Shown here: positions 25,549 through 34,435 of the stretch, in pieces
Position numbering within the stretch: position 1 is the first letter of the stretch
Layout of the letters: every line of letters starts with the position of its first letter
Assembly (NCBI GenBank): GCA_963773055.1
Contig: CAVYZL010000006.1
Coordinates: 310,001 to 374,000 of the forward strand
Direction: 5' to 3'
From: PALSA-612 sp963773055
GTDB lineage: Bacteria > Actinomycetota > Thermoleophilia > Gaiellales > Gaiellaceae
DNA: 64,000 nt
Notes under the pieces: generated by a model
Database searches by the model: none
The model's input: only the letters and a program-made list of their open reading frames with translations
What the model was told of the DNA's origin: nothing
Position numbers and translations under genes: made by a program

Positions 25549-27204
25549 GTGGACGGCTTCCGAGACCGGTTGCGTGAGTCCGGCTCGGCTCTCGCAGACG
25601 TCTTCCGGAACCCCGCCCTGCGGCGTCTCCAGCTCGCATTCATCGGCTCGATCGTCGGCGACCGGGCGTTCACCATCGCCGTCGCGGTCTATGCATACGC
25701 GCAGGGCGGACCGACCGCGGTCGGCGTCGTGGGCGTCGCTCGGTACTTGTCGATGGCGGTCGCGTTCCCGATCGCGTCGACGCTCGCCGACCGGCACTCG
25801 CGCAAGCTCGTGATGGTCCTGTCCGACCTCGTGTGCGCGTCGCTCGCCCTGACAGGCGCGGTGGTGATCGCAGTCGACGGGCCGCCCATCCTCGTCTATC
25901 TGCTCGTGGTCGGAACGTCCGTCGCGGCGACGTGCTTCCGTCCCGCTCAGGCCGCGCTTCTACCGACGCTCGCGCGAAACCCTCGTGAGCTGACGGCGGC
26001 GAACGTCGCCGCGAGCACGTTCGATAGCGTCGGTATGTTCGCGGGGCCGGCGCTCGGGGGCATCCTGCTCGCCGTCACGAACATCCAGACGGTCTTCATC
26101 GTCAACGGCATCTCCTTCCTTTGGTCGATGCTGTTCGTGCTTGGACTCCCGTCGGCGAAGGTGGCATCAGAGGAGACACGGGAGGCGGCGCCGGAGGCCG
26201 AGGGATTCGTCCGGCATGCGAGCGCCGGCTTCCGTGCGATCCTCGGAGACCGCAATCTTCGCCTGCTGATCGGGCTCTTCTCCGCCCAGTGTGTCGTCGC
26301 CGGAGCGTCGACCGTCTTCATCGTCACGATCGGCCTCGACCTGCTCGACATCGGGCAGGCGGGGGTCGGGTACCTCGACGCCGTCGTCGGTATCGGTGGC
26401 CTGGTCGGCGGGCTGGTCGCGCTCGTCCTCGCACAACGCGGAAGGCTTGCGTTCGACTTCGGCGTCGGCGTGCTGCTCTGGTCGCTGCCGCTGATCGCGA
26501 TCGCCGTCTGGCCGACGGTCGGGGTCGCGGCGCTGGCGATGGTGCTGATCGGCTTCGGCAACTCGCTCGTCGACATCAACGCGTTCACCATCGTGCAGCG
26601 CGCGGTTCCGGACGCCGTCATGGGCCGTGTGTTCGGGGCACTCGAGAGCGCGCTGATCGCGGCGATGGCGCTGGGCGCCTTGCTCATGCCGCTCCTGATC
26701 GGAACCGTCGGCCTACGCGCGGGTTTGACCGTCGTCGGTGCGGCCGCCGGCGTGCTCGTCGTCGCAGGGATCGCGGGCCTGAATCGCATCGATCGGACAG
26801 TGCTCGCCCCCGAGGGGCTCGAGCTCCTTCGCCGCATCGCCATCTTCCGGCCGTTGCCCGAGCCGATCATCGAGCGGCTGGCCCGTGCCCTGATTCCGAT
26901 CGACGTTGCCGCGGGCACCGTCGTGATCACGGAGGGCGACCATGGCGATCGCTTCTACGCGATCGAGTCCGGCACCGTCGCCGTCTCCAAGGAGGGACGC
27001 TGGGTGGCCGATCTCGGACCCGGCGACTTCTTTGGCGAGATCGCCCTGCTCCGCGACGTTCCCCGGACCGCGACCGTGACCGCATCGAGCGACCTTCGCG
27101 TCCAGGCGCTCGAACGCGAGGTCTTCATCCCGGCCGTGACCGGCCACCACGACTTCACCGAGGCGGTTGATACCGCCATGGCCGCCCGCCTCGCGATGCT
27201 GTAG
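25549..27204 (+). CDS. MFS transporter fused to a C-terminal cyclic-nucleotide-binding domain
   Basis: 551 residues from a GTG at 25549. Residues about 20-415 hold 12 membrane helices of an MFS/enterobactin-exporter-like type (AFTIAVAVYAYAQGG, then LADRHSRKLVMVLSDL as motif A). Residues about 435-545 form a Crp-like domain: PEPIIERLARALIPIDVAAG, then FFGEIALLRDVPRTATV, the phosphate-binding cassette with its Glu and Arg. The cNMP domain would be cytoplasmic and could gate or tune transport by cAMP or cGMP. The fusion is continuous with no frame break. Substrate unknown. It sits between ftsY and ffh. Confidence 0.88.
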   Translation: MDGFRDRLRESGSALADVFRNPALRRLQLAFIGSIVGDRAFTIAVAVYAYAQGGPTAVGVVGVARYLSMAVAFPIASTLADRHSRKLVMVLSDLVCASLALTGAVVIAVDGPPILVYLLVVGTSVAATCFRPAQAALLPTLARNPRELTAANVAASTFDSVGMFAGPALGGILLAVTNIQTVFIVNGISFLWSMLFVLGLPSAKVASEETREAAPEAEGFVRHASAGFRAILGDRNLRLLIGLFSAQCVVAGASTVFIVTIGLDLLDIGQAGVGYLDAVVGIGGLVGGLVALVLAQRGRLAFDFGVGVLLWSLPLIAIAVWPTVGVAALAMVLIGFGNSLVDINAFTIVQRAVPDAVMGRVFGALESALIAAMALGALLMPLLIGTVGLRAGLTVVGAAAGVLVVAGIAGLNRIDRTVLAPEGLELLRRIAIFRPLPEPIIERLARALIPIDVAAGTVVITEGDHGDRFYAIESGTVAVSKEGRWVADLGPGDFFGEIALLRDVPRTATVTASSDLRVQALEREVFIPAVTGHHDFTEAVDTAMAARLAML

Positions 27205-27242
27205 GCAGGCCGCCGGAACGGCGGCGGCTACCCTTCCGGTCG

Positions 27243-28565
27243 GTGTTCGACAGCCTCTCCGACAAGCTGCAGTCCGTCCTCGGCGGCCTCCGGTCGCGCG
27301 GAACGCTCGACGAGGAGACGATCTCGAAGGCGACGCGCGAGATCCGCCTTGCGCTGCTCGAGGCGGACGTCAACCTCGACGTCGTCAAGGGCTTCGTCGC
27401 CGCGGTCAAGGAGCGCGCGCTCGGGCAGGAGGTGGCGAAGAGTCTCACGCCCGGCCAGCAGGTGGTGAAGATCGTCCACGAGGAGCTGACGCGGATCATG
27501 GGCGGCGGCGACTCCCGGCTCGCGTTCGCCGGGCGGCCGCCGACGGTGATCGTGCTCGTCGGGCTCCAGGGCGCGGGCAAGACGACGGCCGCCGGGAAGC
27601 TGGCTCTCATGCTGCGCAAGGACGGCCGCTCGCCGCTCCTCGTCGCCGCCGATCTTCAGCGGCCTGCGGCTGTGACGCAGCTCGAGCAGCTCGGACGGGA
27701 GCTCCAGGTCCCCGTCTCGAGCGCCGAGCGCACGGACCCGGTCAAGGCGGCTCGCGCCGGGATCGAGCAGGCGCGCACGCAGGGCCGCGACGTCGTGATC
27801 ATCGACACGGCCGGGCGGCTACACGTCGACGACGCGCTGATGGACGAGCTCGAACGGGTCTGCGCCGAGGCGAAGCCGACGAACGTCCTGCTCGTCCTCG
27901 ACGCGATGACGGGCCAGGAGGCCGTCAACGTCGCGACCGCGTTCGAGGAGCGAGTCGCGTTCGACGGGGTCCTCCTGACGAAGCTCGACGGCGATGCCCG
28001 TGGCGGCGCCGCGCTCTCCGTCCGTTCTGTTACCGGCAAGCCGATCAAGCTGGCCTCCGTCGGGGAGAAGCTCGACCAGCTCGAAGTCTTCCACCCCGAC
28101 CGGATGGCCTCGCGCATCCTCGGCATGGGCGACGTCCTGACGCTGATCGAACGGGCCGAGGAGGTCACCGAGATCGAGGATCGCGAAGCGATGGAGAAGC
28201 GGATGCTCGCCGGCGAGATCACGTTCGACGACTTCCTCCAGAGCTCGCGGATGATGCGGAAGATGGGGCCGCTCCAGGGCGTCCTCTCGATGATCCCGGG
28301 GCTCGGCAAGCAGTTGAAGGACGTTGACGTCGACGAGGCCGAGCTTGACCGCGCGGAGGCGATCATCCTCTCGATGACGCCGTTCGAGCGGCGCCGGCCG
28401 GACCAGATCGACGGCTCACGGCGCCAGCGGATCGCGCAGGGGAGCGGCACCACCGTCCAGCAGGTGAATCAGCTCCTGAATGCACGCAAGCAGATGGTGA
28501 AGATGATGAAACAGCTCGGAAAAGGCAAGATGCCAGCGCTGCCCGGGATGCCCGGCCGGCGCTAG
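27243..28565 (+). CDS. ffh: Signal recognition particle protein Ffh
   Basis: 440 residues from a GTG at 27243. N domain first, then GTPase motifs GLQGAGKTTAAGKLA, DLQRPAAVTQL, DTAGRLHVDD and TKLDGDARGG, then the methionine-rich M domain (GSGTTVQQVNQLLNARKQM, ending MKQLGKGKMPALPGMPG) that binds 4.5S RNA and signal sequences. Length is normal. It is followed 26 bases later by rpsP. Confidence 0.97.
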   Translation: MFDSLSDKLQSVLGGLRSRGTLDEETISKATREIRLALLEADVNLDVVKGFVAAVKERALGQEVAKSLTPGQQVVKIVHEELTRIMGGGDSRLAFAGRPPTVIVLVGLQGAGKTTAAGKLALMLRKDGRSPLLVAADLQRPAAVTQLEQLGRELQVPVSSAERTDPVKAARAGIEQARTQGRDVVIIDTAGRLHVDDALMDELERVCAEAKPTNVLLVLDAMTGQEAVNVATAFEERVAFDGVLLTKLDGDARGGAALSVRSVTGKPIKLASVGEKLDQLEVFHPDRMASRILGMGDVLTLIERAEEVTEIEDREAMEKRMLAGEITFDDFLQSSRMMRKMGPLQGVLSMIPGLGKQLKDVDVDEAELDRAEAIILSMTPFERRRPDQIDGSRRQRIAQGSGTTVQQVNQLLNARKQMVKMMKQLGKGKMPALPGMPGRR

Positions 28566-28591
28566 AAGAGATTTAAGACAGAAGGAGAGAG

Positions 28592-28831
28592 ATGGTACGC
28601 ATGAGACTGACCCGTGTCGGGTCGAAGAAGAACCCCGTCTACCGGGTCGTCGTCGCCGACCAGCGCTCGCCGCGCGACGGCCGGTTCATCGAGATCGTCG
28701 GTCGCTACAACCCGCAGCCCGATCCCTCGCTGATCGAGTTCGACGAGGCGAAGGTGAAGGACTGGCTCTCGAAGGGCGCACAGCCGAGCGACGCGGTCGC
28801 GCGGCTGCTCAAGGCGAAGAACCTCGTCTAG
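28592..28831 (+). CDS. rpsP: 30S ribosomal protein S16
   Basis: 79 residues (MVRMRLTRVGSKKNPVYRVV...), with the conserved VVADQRSPRDGRFIE and IVGRYNPQ. AAGGAGAGAG lies just before the ATG. Full length, on the short side because the C-terminal tail is minimal. Start of the rpsP-khpA-rimM-trmD unit. Confidence 0.97.
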   Translation: MVRMRLTRVGSKKNPVYRVVVADQRSPRDGRFIEIVGRYNPQPDPSLIEFDEAKVKDWLSKGAQPSDAVARLLKAKNLV

Positions 28832-28847
28832 CGGTCGTTCTGCCGCC

Positions 28848-29084
28848 ATGGTCGCCGACCTCGTCCTCCACCTTGCCCAACAGCTCGTCGACGAGCCGGA
28901 GGCCGTGCGCGTCGACGCCTCGGAGAGTGAGGACGGTGAGCTCATGCTCCGGCTTTATGTCGCCGAGGGCGATCGCGGGCAGGTGATCGGGCGCGGCGGC
29001 CGGATGGTGCAGGCGCTGCGGACGATCGCACGCGCCGCGGGGGCACGCGACCGGCTCCGCGTGTCCCTCGAGATCGCGGAATGA
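28848..29084 (+). CDS. khpA: KH-domain RNA-binding protein (KhpA-like)
   Basis: 78 residues. A single KH domain with the GxxG loop in GQVIGRGGRMVQALRTI. KhpA proteins bind RNA, usually with KhpB/Jag, and are regularly encoded between rpsP and rimM. The stop overlaps the start of the phosphoesterase gene (ATGA at 29081-29084). Confidence 0.93.
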   Translation: MVADLVLHLAQQLVDEPEAVRVDASESEDGELMLRLYVAEGDRGQVIGRGGRMVQALRTIARAAGARDRLRVSLEIAE

Positions 29085-29776
29085 CGGTCGCGGCGCTCTA
29101 CGACATCCACGGCAACACGCCCGCGCTCGAGGCCGTGCTCGCGGACATTCCCGATGACGCAGTGATCGTCTGCGGCGGCGATTGCGCCGCCGGTCCGTTC
29201 CCCGGCGAGACGCTCGAGCTACTGCGCTCGCTCGGGGACCGCGTGCGCTGGATTCGAGGAAACGCAGACCGCGAGCTCGACCCCTCGGAGCAGGGCATCG
29301 CCCCGCCGGACGTGATCAGCTGGGTGCGAGACCAGCTGACGGCGGAGCAGATCGCGTTCCTCCACGGCCAGCCGGAGCAGGTCGAGCTCGAGGTGGAGGG
29401 CGTCGGCATGGTCCTCTTCTGCCATGCCACGCCCCGGAATGACACCGAGGTGTTCATCGAAGGGACGCCCGACGAGAGCGTCCGCCCGCTGTTCGAAGGC
29501 GTGACCGCCGACGTCGTCGTCTGCGGTCACACGCATATGCAGTTCCAGCGTGAGGTGTCAGGGATCACGGTCGTGAACGCGGGCAGCGTGGGCATGCCCT
29601 ACGAGGAAAGGCCAGGCGCGTACTGGGCGCTCCTCGGGCCGGGCATCGAGCATCGGCGCACGGAGTACGACGCAGCGCCACTCGCCGGCTCCGCATTCCC
29701 GGGGCCGAAGGCGCCCGACCTCCCGACCCCGGCAGAAGGGACGGCGTTCATGGAGTCGATCGCCGTCGGTGCCTGA
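29081..29776 (+). CDS. YfcE/MJ0936-type metallophosphoesterase
   Basis: 231 residues with all calcineurin-like motifs in order: YDIHGN (a DxH variant), GGDCAAG, RGNADRE, LFCHATP and VCGHTHMQ, then VVNAGSVGMPYE. These supply the two-metal site of a cytosolic phosphodiesterase/phosphatase. The first motif reads D-I-H. It overlaps both neighbours (khpA by 4 bases, rimM by 8), so it is firmly in the rimM-trmD operon. Substrate not predictable. Confidence 0.88.
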   Translation: MTVAALYDIHGNTPALEAVLADIPDDAVIVCGGDCAAGPFPGETLELLRSLGDRVRWIRGNADRELDPSEQGIAPPDVISWVRDQLTAEQIAFLHGQPEQVELEVEGVGMVLFCHATPRNDTEVFIEGTPDESVRPLFEGVTADVVVCGHTHMQFQREVSGITVVNAGSVGMPYEERPGAYWALLGPGIEHRRTEYDAAPLAGSAFPGPKAPDLPTPAEGTAFMESIAVGA

Positions 29777-30233
29777 CCTCGTCCGCGTCGGCCGCGTCGG
29801 GCGACAGCACGGCCTCGACGGCTCCTTCGTCGTCGAGGAGGCGAGCGAGGATCCTGCGCGATTCAGGGCCGGGGCGGTGCTCCTCGTCGACGGCGCGGAG
29901 ACGCGTGTCGTCTCCTCGAAGCGCGCGGGCGGGCGAGTCGTGGTCCTGCTCGATCGCGCCGTCGAGCGGGGCGCTTCTCTCACCGTCCGCAGGTCCGAGC
30001 TCGGCGCCCCCGCGGAGGGCGCGTTCTACGTGTCCGACCTGGTCGGGCTTCGCGTCCAGGAGGAGGGAGGGCGCGATCTCGGGCGCGTGCGCGAAGTCTC
30101 GCCGGGTGTGGCGAACGACGTGCTCGAGCTCGACTCCGACATCCTCTTGCCCCTCCACGAGGCGTGTGTGCTGGAGGTCGACGTCGGCGGCGGGCTGATC
30201 GTTGTCGCTCGCGGGTTCGCCGAGGCTGGCTAA
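29769..30233 (+). CDS. rimM: 16S rRNA processing protein RimM
   Basis: 154 residues. The N-terminal domain starts VRVGRVGRQHGLDGSFVV, the usual RimM pattern, and the C-terminal PRC-barrel includes YVSDLVGLRVQEEGG and LLPLHEACVLEVDV. It assists 30S head maturation with S19. Slightly short for the family. Overlaps the phosphoesterase gene and precedes trmD by 16 bases. Confidence 0.92.
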   Translation: MPDLVRVGRVGRQHGLDGSFVVEEASEDPARFRAGAVLLVDGAETRVVSSKRAGGRVVVLLDRAVERGASLTVRRSELGAPAEGAFYVSDLVGLRVQEEGGRDLGRVREVSPGVANDVLELDSDILLPLHEACVLEVDVGGGLIVVARGFAEAG

Positions 30234-30249
30234 CCTCATCCAGCCGCCA

Positions 30250-30909
30250 ATGCGCCTCGATGTCTTCACCCTCGTTCCGTCTGCCTTCGCCTGGCTGACG
30301 GAACGTCCGCCCGTGTCGTCTGTCCTCGGTACCGAGCTGGACCTGCGGCTCGTCAACTACCGCGACTTCACGCCGCTCGGGGGCGGACAGGTCGACGACG
30401 AGCCCTACGGCGGCGGCGCGGGGATGGTGTTACGCGTCGACGTGGTCGCCGCCGCGCTCGACGGCGTCTACGGAGACGAGCCTCCGCCGCGAACCGTTGC
30501 CCTGTCGCCGGCCGGCCGGCCGCTCGAGCAGAGCCTCCTCGAAGAGCTGGCGGCCGAAGAGCATGTCGCGCTGCTCTCGTCGCGCTTCGAGGGCTTCGAC
30601 GAGCGCATCGTCTCCCACCTCGCGACAGACGCGATCTCGATCGGCCCCTACGTGCTCTCCGGCGGCGAGCTGCCGGCGATGGTGCTCGTCGACGGCATCG
30701 CGCGGCTCCTTCCCGGCGCGCTCGGCAGCGGCGAGTCGCTGCGCGTTGAGAGCTTCTCGGCCGAGCTCGACGGCGGCCTCGAGTACCCGCACTACACCCG
30801 CCCGGCCGAGTTCCGCGGCTGGGAAGTGCCGGACGTCCTGCTCTCAGGAGATCACGCGCGAATCGACGAGTGGCGGCGCGCCGAGAGCCGTGTCCGGAGC
30901 ATCGCGTGA
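30250..30909 (+). CDS. trmD: tRNA (guanine-N1)-methyltransferase TrmD
   Basis: 219 residues from the ATG at 30250 (MRLDVFTLVP). The knotted SAM-binding region is recognisable: YGGGAGMVLRVD, then SRFEGFDERI and ISIGPYVLSGGELPAMVLVD. The C-terminal HYTRPAEFRGWEVPDVLLSGDH matches the substrate lid. It makes m1G37 in tRNA. Length is typical of actinobacterial forms. Its TGA overlaps the GTG of lepB. Confidence 0.96.
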   Translation: MRLDVFTLVPSAFAWLTERPPVSSVLGTELDLRLVNYRDFTPLGGGQVDDEPYGGGAGMVLRVDVVAAALDGVYGDEPPPRTVALSPAGRPLEQSLLEELAAEEHVALLSSRFEGFDERIVSHLATDAISIGPYVLSGGELPAMVLVDGIARLLPGALGSGESLRVESFSAELDGGLEYPHYTRPAEFRGWEVPDVLLSGDHARIDEWRRAESRVRSIA

Positions 30910-31778
30910 CGGAATACGAGCCGCCGCGCCTGCCATCGTCCACGGAGCCGCCCTCCTCCGAACCGCTTGGCTTCGAGGACGAGGACGCGCTTTTTGCCGC
31001 GTCGATGGACGGCGCCGACGCCGGCCTGTTCTTCGATCCCGAGGCGCAAGCAGAGGCTGAGAGGAGAGCTGCGGAGGAGCAGGCCGAGCGCGACCGGGTC
31101 GAGCGTGCGCGCCGTTCGCGGAACCCGGTCGTTCGCTACACGGCGACGTGGCCGCGCTGGCTACGCGTCGCGGTCGACTGGACGGCGACGATCGTTGGCG
31201 CGATCGCGATCGTGCTTGCGATCAAGGCCTTCGTCGTCAACCCGTACCGGATCCCGTCGTCGTCGATGGAGCCGACGCTCCACTGCGCGCGGCCGGGCCC
31301 CGGCTGCGAGGCGCGGTTCTCCGACCGCGTGCTCGCGAACCGCTTCATCTATCGCTTCCGCTCGCCGGCGCGTGGGGACATCATCGTCTTCAAGACGCCG
31401 CCGGCCGCGGAGGAGCGTTGCGGGGCCGGCGGCACGTTCGTCAAGCGGCTGATCGCTCTCCCGGGCGAGACGTGGGAGGAGCGGAACGGCTTCGTCTATA
31501 TCAACGGCAAGCGGCTCGTCGAGCCCTACGTCAAGGGGGGCCGGCGCGACGACAGCACGTATCCGAAGCGGCGGATCCCGGAAGGCAAGTACTTCTTCAT
31601 GGGCGACAATCGCGCGCAGTCCTGCGACTCCCGCGAGTGGGGCGCCGTGCCAAGACCCAACCTGATCGGCGAGGTGTTCTTCGTCTACTGGCCGCCGATG
31701 CGGATCGGCTTCCGGGCGGCGCTGCTCCTTCTCGGCTGCGTGCTCGTGCTGCCGCTCGGCCGGCGCCGCTTTCGCTAG
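30906..31778 (+). CDS. lepB: Signal peptidase I
   Basis: 290 residues from the GTG at 30906, overlapping the trmD stop. A long acidic cytoplasmic N terminus (about 90 residues) precedes a membrane helix at 93-111. The catalytic motif NPYRIPSSSMEPTL places the nucleophile at Ser120, and the general base Lys180 is in TFVKRLIALPGE. The GDNR box reads MGDNRAQSCDSREWG. A second hydrophobic helix closes the protein (ALLLLGCVLVLPL). It cleaves Sec and Tat signal peptides outside the membrane. In many actinobacteria lepB follows rplS; here it precedes it. Confidence 0.95.
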   Translation: MTEYEPPRLPSSTEPPSSEPLGFEDEDALFAASMDGADAGLFFDPEAQAEAERRAAEEQAERDRVERARRSRNPVVRYTATWPRWLRVAVDWTATIVGAIAIVLAIKAFVVNPYRIPSSSMEPTLHCARPGPGCEARFSDRVLANRFIYRFRSPARGDIIVFKTPPAAEERCGAGGTFVKRLIALPGETWEERNGFVYINGKRLVEPYVKGGRRDDSTYPKRRIPEGKYFFMGDNRAQSCDSREWGAVPRPNLIGEVFFVYWPPMRIGFRAALLLLGCVLVLPLGRRRFR

Positions 31779-31814
31779 CATTGCCCGTCGGCCCGCGCGG
31801 GGCCGTTCTTCCCT

Positions 31815-32419
31815 ATGAGCAAGGTGATCCAAGCACTCGAGCAGCGACAGCTGCGCAAGGACCTGCCGCAGTTCAAGGCGGGCGACACGCTGAAGGTGCA
31901 CTTCCGCGTGATCGAGGGCTCGCGGTCGCGAATCCAGGTATTCGAAGGGCTCGTGATCAAGCGCCAGGGCGCGGGGTCGCGAGAGACGTTCACCGCCCGC
32001 AAGCAGTCCTTCGGCGTCGGCGTCGAGCGGACGTTCCCGCTCCACTCGCCGAAGATCGAGAAGATCGAGGTCATCCAGATCGGTGACGTCAACCGCGCGA
32101 AGCTCTACTACTTGCGCAAGAAAGTGGGAAAGAAGGCGCGCGTCCGTGCCAAGCAGTACGGAGGCAGCGTATCCTCGCTCGGTGCCCCGGAAGCAGTCGG
32201 CGAAGAGGATCTCGAGGACGTCGAGCCCGAATCCGACGACGAAGCAGAGCTCGAGGCCGAAGGCGAGCTCGAGGCGCCGAGCCGAGCGCCGAAGCCGAGC
32301 TCGAGCCCAAAGCCGAAGCTGAGGTCGTCGATGAGCCGGCAGCCGACGAACCAGTCGCCGACGAACCGGCCGCAGACGAGCCGGCGGACGCGGAAGAGGA
32401 CGGGTCAAAGGCTTCTTAG
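31815..32419 (+). CDS. rplS: 50S ribosomal protein L19 with long acidic tail (frame break in tail)
   Basis: Residues 1-115 are a normal L19 (MSKVIQALEQRQLRKDLPQF, then GTRVEG-type loop as FRVIEGSRSRIQVFEG, RVRAKQYGG). An acidic tail follows: GEEDLEDVEPESDDEAELEA. Near 32271-32280 one base seems missing. In the frame reached by that correction the tail continues EPKAEAEVVDEPAADEP, VADEPAADEPADAEEDGSKAS and stops with TAG at 32417-32419, all with G/C third positions. Without correction the frame runs on into rnhB, producing a false L19-RNase HII fusion. The acidic extension of about 85 residues is unusual for L19. Confidence 0.85.
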
Positions 32420-33038
32420 GTTCGACCGCCGCCTCGGTGCCCGCTGGGTGGCGGGCGCGGACGAGGCCGGTCGCGGATCGCTCGCGGGACCGCTCGTCGT
32501 GGCGGGTGTCCTGCTCGACTACGGCGCGCTGCGAGACCATCGCGTTCGGCCGCTCGCCTACCTGAACGACTCGAAGCAGCTGTACGCGCACGAGCGGGAG
32601 GAGCTCTATCGCGCAGTGCTCTCGTGTGCGCAGCGCGTCTCCGTCCGTGTGATCACGCACGCGGAGATCGACCGGACCGGCCTCCACGCCTGCAACCTCG
32701 CAGGCCTGCGCGACGTGCTCCACGCGCTCGCGCCGCCGGCCGAGGTATGCGTGGTCGACGGGTTCCGTCTCGGCCCGCGCGCGCCCGAGCATCTGGCCGT
32801 CGTCGACGGAGACACGAAGAGCGCGGCGATCGCGGCCGCGTCGATCGTCGCCAAGGTTGTTCGCGACCGCGCGATGAGACGCCTGGACGCGGTCTTCCCC
32901 CAGTACGAGTTCTCGTCGCACGTCGGCTACATCACGCCGCGCCACTCCGCCCAGGTGCGCTCTCACGGGCCGTCGGCGATCCACCGGCGGTCGTTCGACG
33001 CTCTCTGCTATTCGCCCGAGATCGACGAAGCGGCGTAG
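32331..33038 (+). CDS. rnhB: Ribonuclease HII
   Basis: The core begins FDRRLGARWVAGADEAGRGS at about 32420, with the catalytic DEAGRG; later VVDGFRLGPRAPE and DGDTKSAAIAAASIVAKVV complete the four-acidic active site, and HVGYITPRHSAQVRSHGPSA is the family C-terminal motif. It removes RNA primers and single ribonucleotides from DNA. The start is uncertain: the nearest in-frame ATG is at 32331, inside the L19 tail, and no start codon lies between it and the conserved core, so a further indel near 32415 is possible. Confidence 0.92.
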   Translation: MSRQPTNQSPTNRPQTSRRTRKRTGQRLLRFDRRLGARWVAGADEAGRGSLAGPLVVAGVLLDYGALRDHRVRPLAYLNDSKQLYAHEREELYRAVLSCAQRVSVRVITHAEIDRTGLHACNLAGLRDVLHALAPPAEVCVVDGFRLGPRAPEHLAVVDGDTKSAAIAAASIVAKVVRDRAMRRLDAVFPQYEFSSHVGYITPRHSAQVRSHGPSAIHRRSFDALCYSPEIDEAA

Positions 33039-33105
33039 CACGCGGAGCGCCGGCCGCCGGGCCGAGCTGCGCGCGCTGGCGCACTATCTCCTGCGCGGCT
33101 ACCGC

Positions 33106-33375
33106 GTGCTGGGACGGAACGTGTGGGCCGGCGGCTACGAGATCGACCTCGTCGTCCGGCGGGGCCGGCGGGTTGTGTTCTGCGAGGTGAAGTCGAAGGG
33201 CGGCAGCGGGCACGGCGACCCGCTGGAGATGGTGGGCGACGAGAAGCTCCGCCGGCTCGAGCGCGCGGCAACGAGTTGGCTCGCGTCGCAGCCTGCCCTC
33301 GACGGGCTCGACGTCGCTCTCGAGGTCATTGCCGTCCGGGCCGGCCGGCTCGAACGCGTCGACGTTGCGCTCTGA
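33106..33375 (+). CDS. yraN: YraN/UPF0102 family nuclease-like protein
   Basis: At least 89 residues. The PD-(D/E)xK-like core is EIDLVVRRGRRVVFCEVKSK. In-frame sequence with family-like residues (GRRAELRALAHYLLRGYRVL) continues upstream to about 33040, but no ATG, GTG or TTG precedes it, so the true start may be lost to an indel or be a rare codon. The GTG at 33106 is used here. Function unproven; the gene normally sits between rnhB and comM/dprA, as here. Confidence 0.85.
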   Translation: MLGRNVWAGGYEIDLVVRRGRRVVFCEVKSKGGSGHGDPLEMVGDEKLRRLERAATSWLASQPALDGLDVALEVIAVRAGRLERVDVAL

Positions 33376-33538
33376 CGACGGACCCGTTCGCTATCTTTCC
33401 GATGCCGAGGGGCACTATCCCCGAACGGGCGCGCTCGTCAGAACGGCTCTCGAGCCCGGGCGCGTCGGCCTTTCCAGGCGGGAGAAACCTTCGGCTGTTC
33501 GTATCGGATACGTTCAGTCGAAAGGAGCTCTTCATCCA

Positions 33539-34414
33539 ATGAACGCCACCAGAGCAAGCTTTTCTTCAAGAGCGCGTACGTGGCTTCTGCTCGCCGCGCT
33601 GACCGCCCTCTTCATCGGCATCGGTGCGCTGCTCGGCGGCGCGTTCCTCTGGCTCTTCGTCGCCTTCTCGATCTTCATGAACGTCGCGGCCTACTGGCTG
33701 TCCGACTCGTTCGCGATCAAGGCCGCGCGGGCGAAGCCGGTGTCGGAAGAGGAGGCGCCGCAGCTGCACAAGATCGTCGGCGAGCTGGCCGAGCTATACG
33801 AGCTGCCGAAGCCGCGCGTGTTCATGATCCCCTCTGACCAGCCGAACGCGTTCGCCACGGGCCGAAACGCGAAGCACGGTGCGGTCGCGGTTACTCAGGG
33901 GCTGATGCAGTCGATGCCCGAGGATCAGGTTCGCGGCGTCCTCGCGCACGAGTTCGCGCACATCAAGAACCGCGACATCCTCGTCTCGTCGGTCGCGGCG
34001 ATGATCGCCGGCGCGATCTCGGCGATCGGCAACATCTTCTTCTGGACGGCGCTGTTCGGCGGCGACGACGACAACCCCGTCGGCGCGTTCGGCGCCATCG
34101 TGATGATGGTGATCGGTCCGCTCGCCGCCGCAATGCTCCAGCTTGGCGTCTCGCGGCAGCGCGAGTACCTCGCCGATGCAACGGCAGCGCGCATGCTCGG
34201 TAGCGGGAAGTCCCTCGCTGACGCGCTCGGGACGCTCGAGCGTGGGGCGAAGGCGATGCCGATGAAGGTGAACCCTGCGACCGAGGCGCTCTTCATCGTC
34301 AACCCGCTCAGCTCGAAGGGCATGGCGGGGCTGTTCTCGACGCACCCGCCGCTCGAGGAGCGGATCAAGCGCCTGCACGCATACGACGCGGCGCAGGGTC
34401 TCCACTACGGCTAG
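33539..34414 (+). CDS. htpX: M48 zinc metalloprotease HtpX
   Basis: 291 residues from the ATG at 33539, with AAAGGAGC upstream. Two N-terminal membrane helices (TWLLLAALTALFIGIGALLG and FLWLFVAFSIFMNVAAYWL), then the zinc motif HEFAHIKNRD, two more helices, and the third ligand region EYLADATAAR. It degrades damaged membrane proteins from the cytoplasmic side. A second, minus-strand HtpX-like gene lies 1.2 kb away beyond the methylase. Confidence 0.94.
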   Translation: MNATRASFSSRARTWLLLAALTALFIGIGALLGGAFLWLFVAFSIFMNVAAYWLSDSFAIKAARAKPVSEEEAPQLHKIVGELAELYELPKPRVFMIPSDQPNAFATGRNAKHGAVAVTQGLMQSMPEDQVRGVLAHEFAHIKNRDILVSSVAAMIAGAISAIGNIFFWTALFGGDDDNPVGAFGAIVMMVIGPLAAAMLQLGVSRQREYLADATAARMLGSGKSLADALGTLERGAKAMPMKVNPATEALFIVNPLSSKGMAGLFSTHPPLEERIKRLHAYDAAQGLHYG

Positions 34415-34435
34415 GTCGTAAGTAGGACCTGCTGC

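Noticed and set aside
31815..33038. A natural L19-RNase HII fusion protein
   Set aside because: The acidic tail continues in the adjacent frame to its own stop at 32417, with strong codon bias, so the fusion frame is produced by a one-base indel.
31161..33041. A 626-codon open frame on the minus strand opposite lepB, rplS and rnhB
   Set aside because: It mirrors well-supported genes and its translation is Arg/His-rich low-order sequence. High GC with G/C third positions leaves few stops on the opposite strand.
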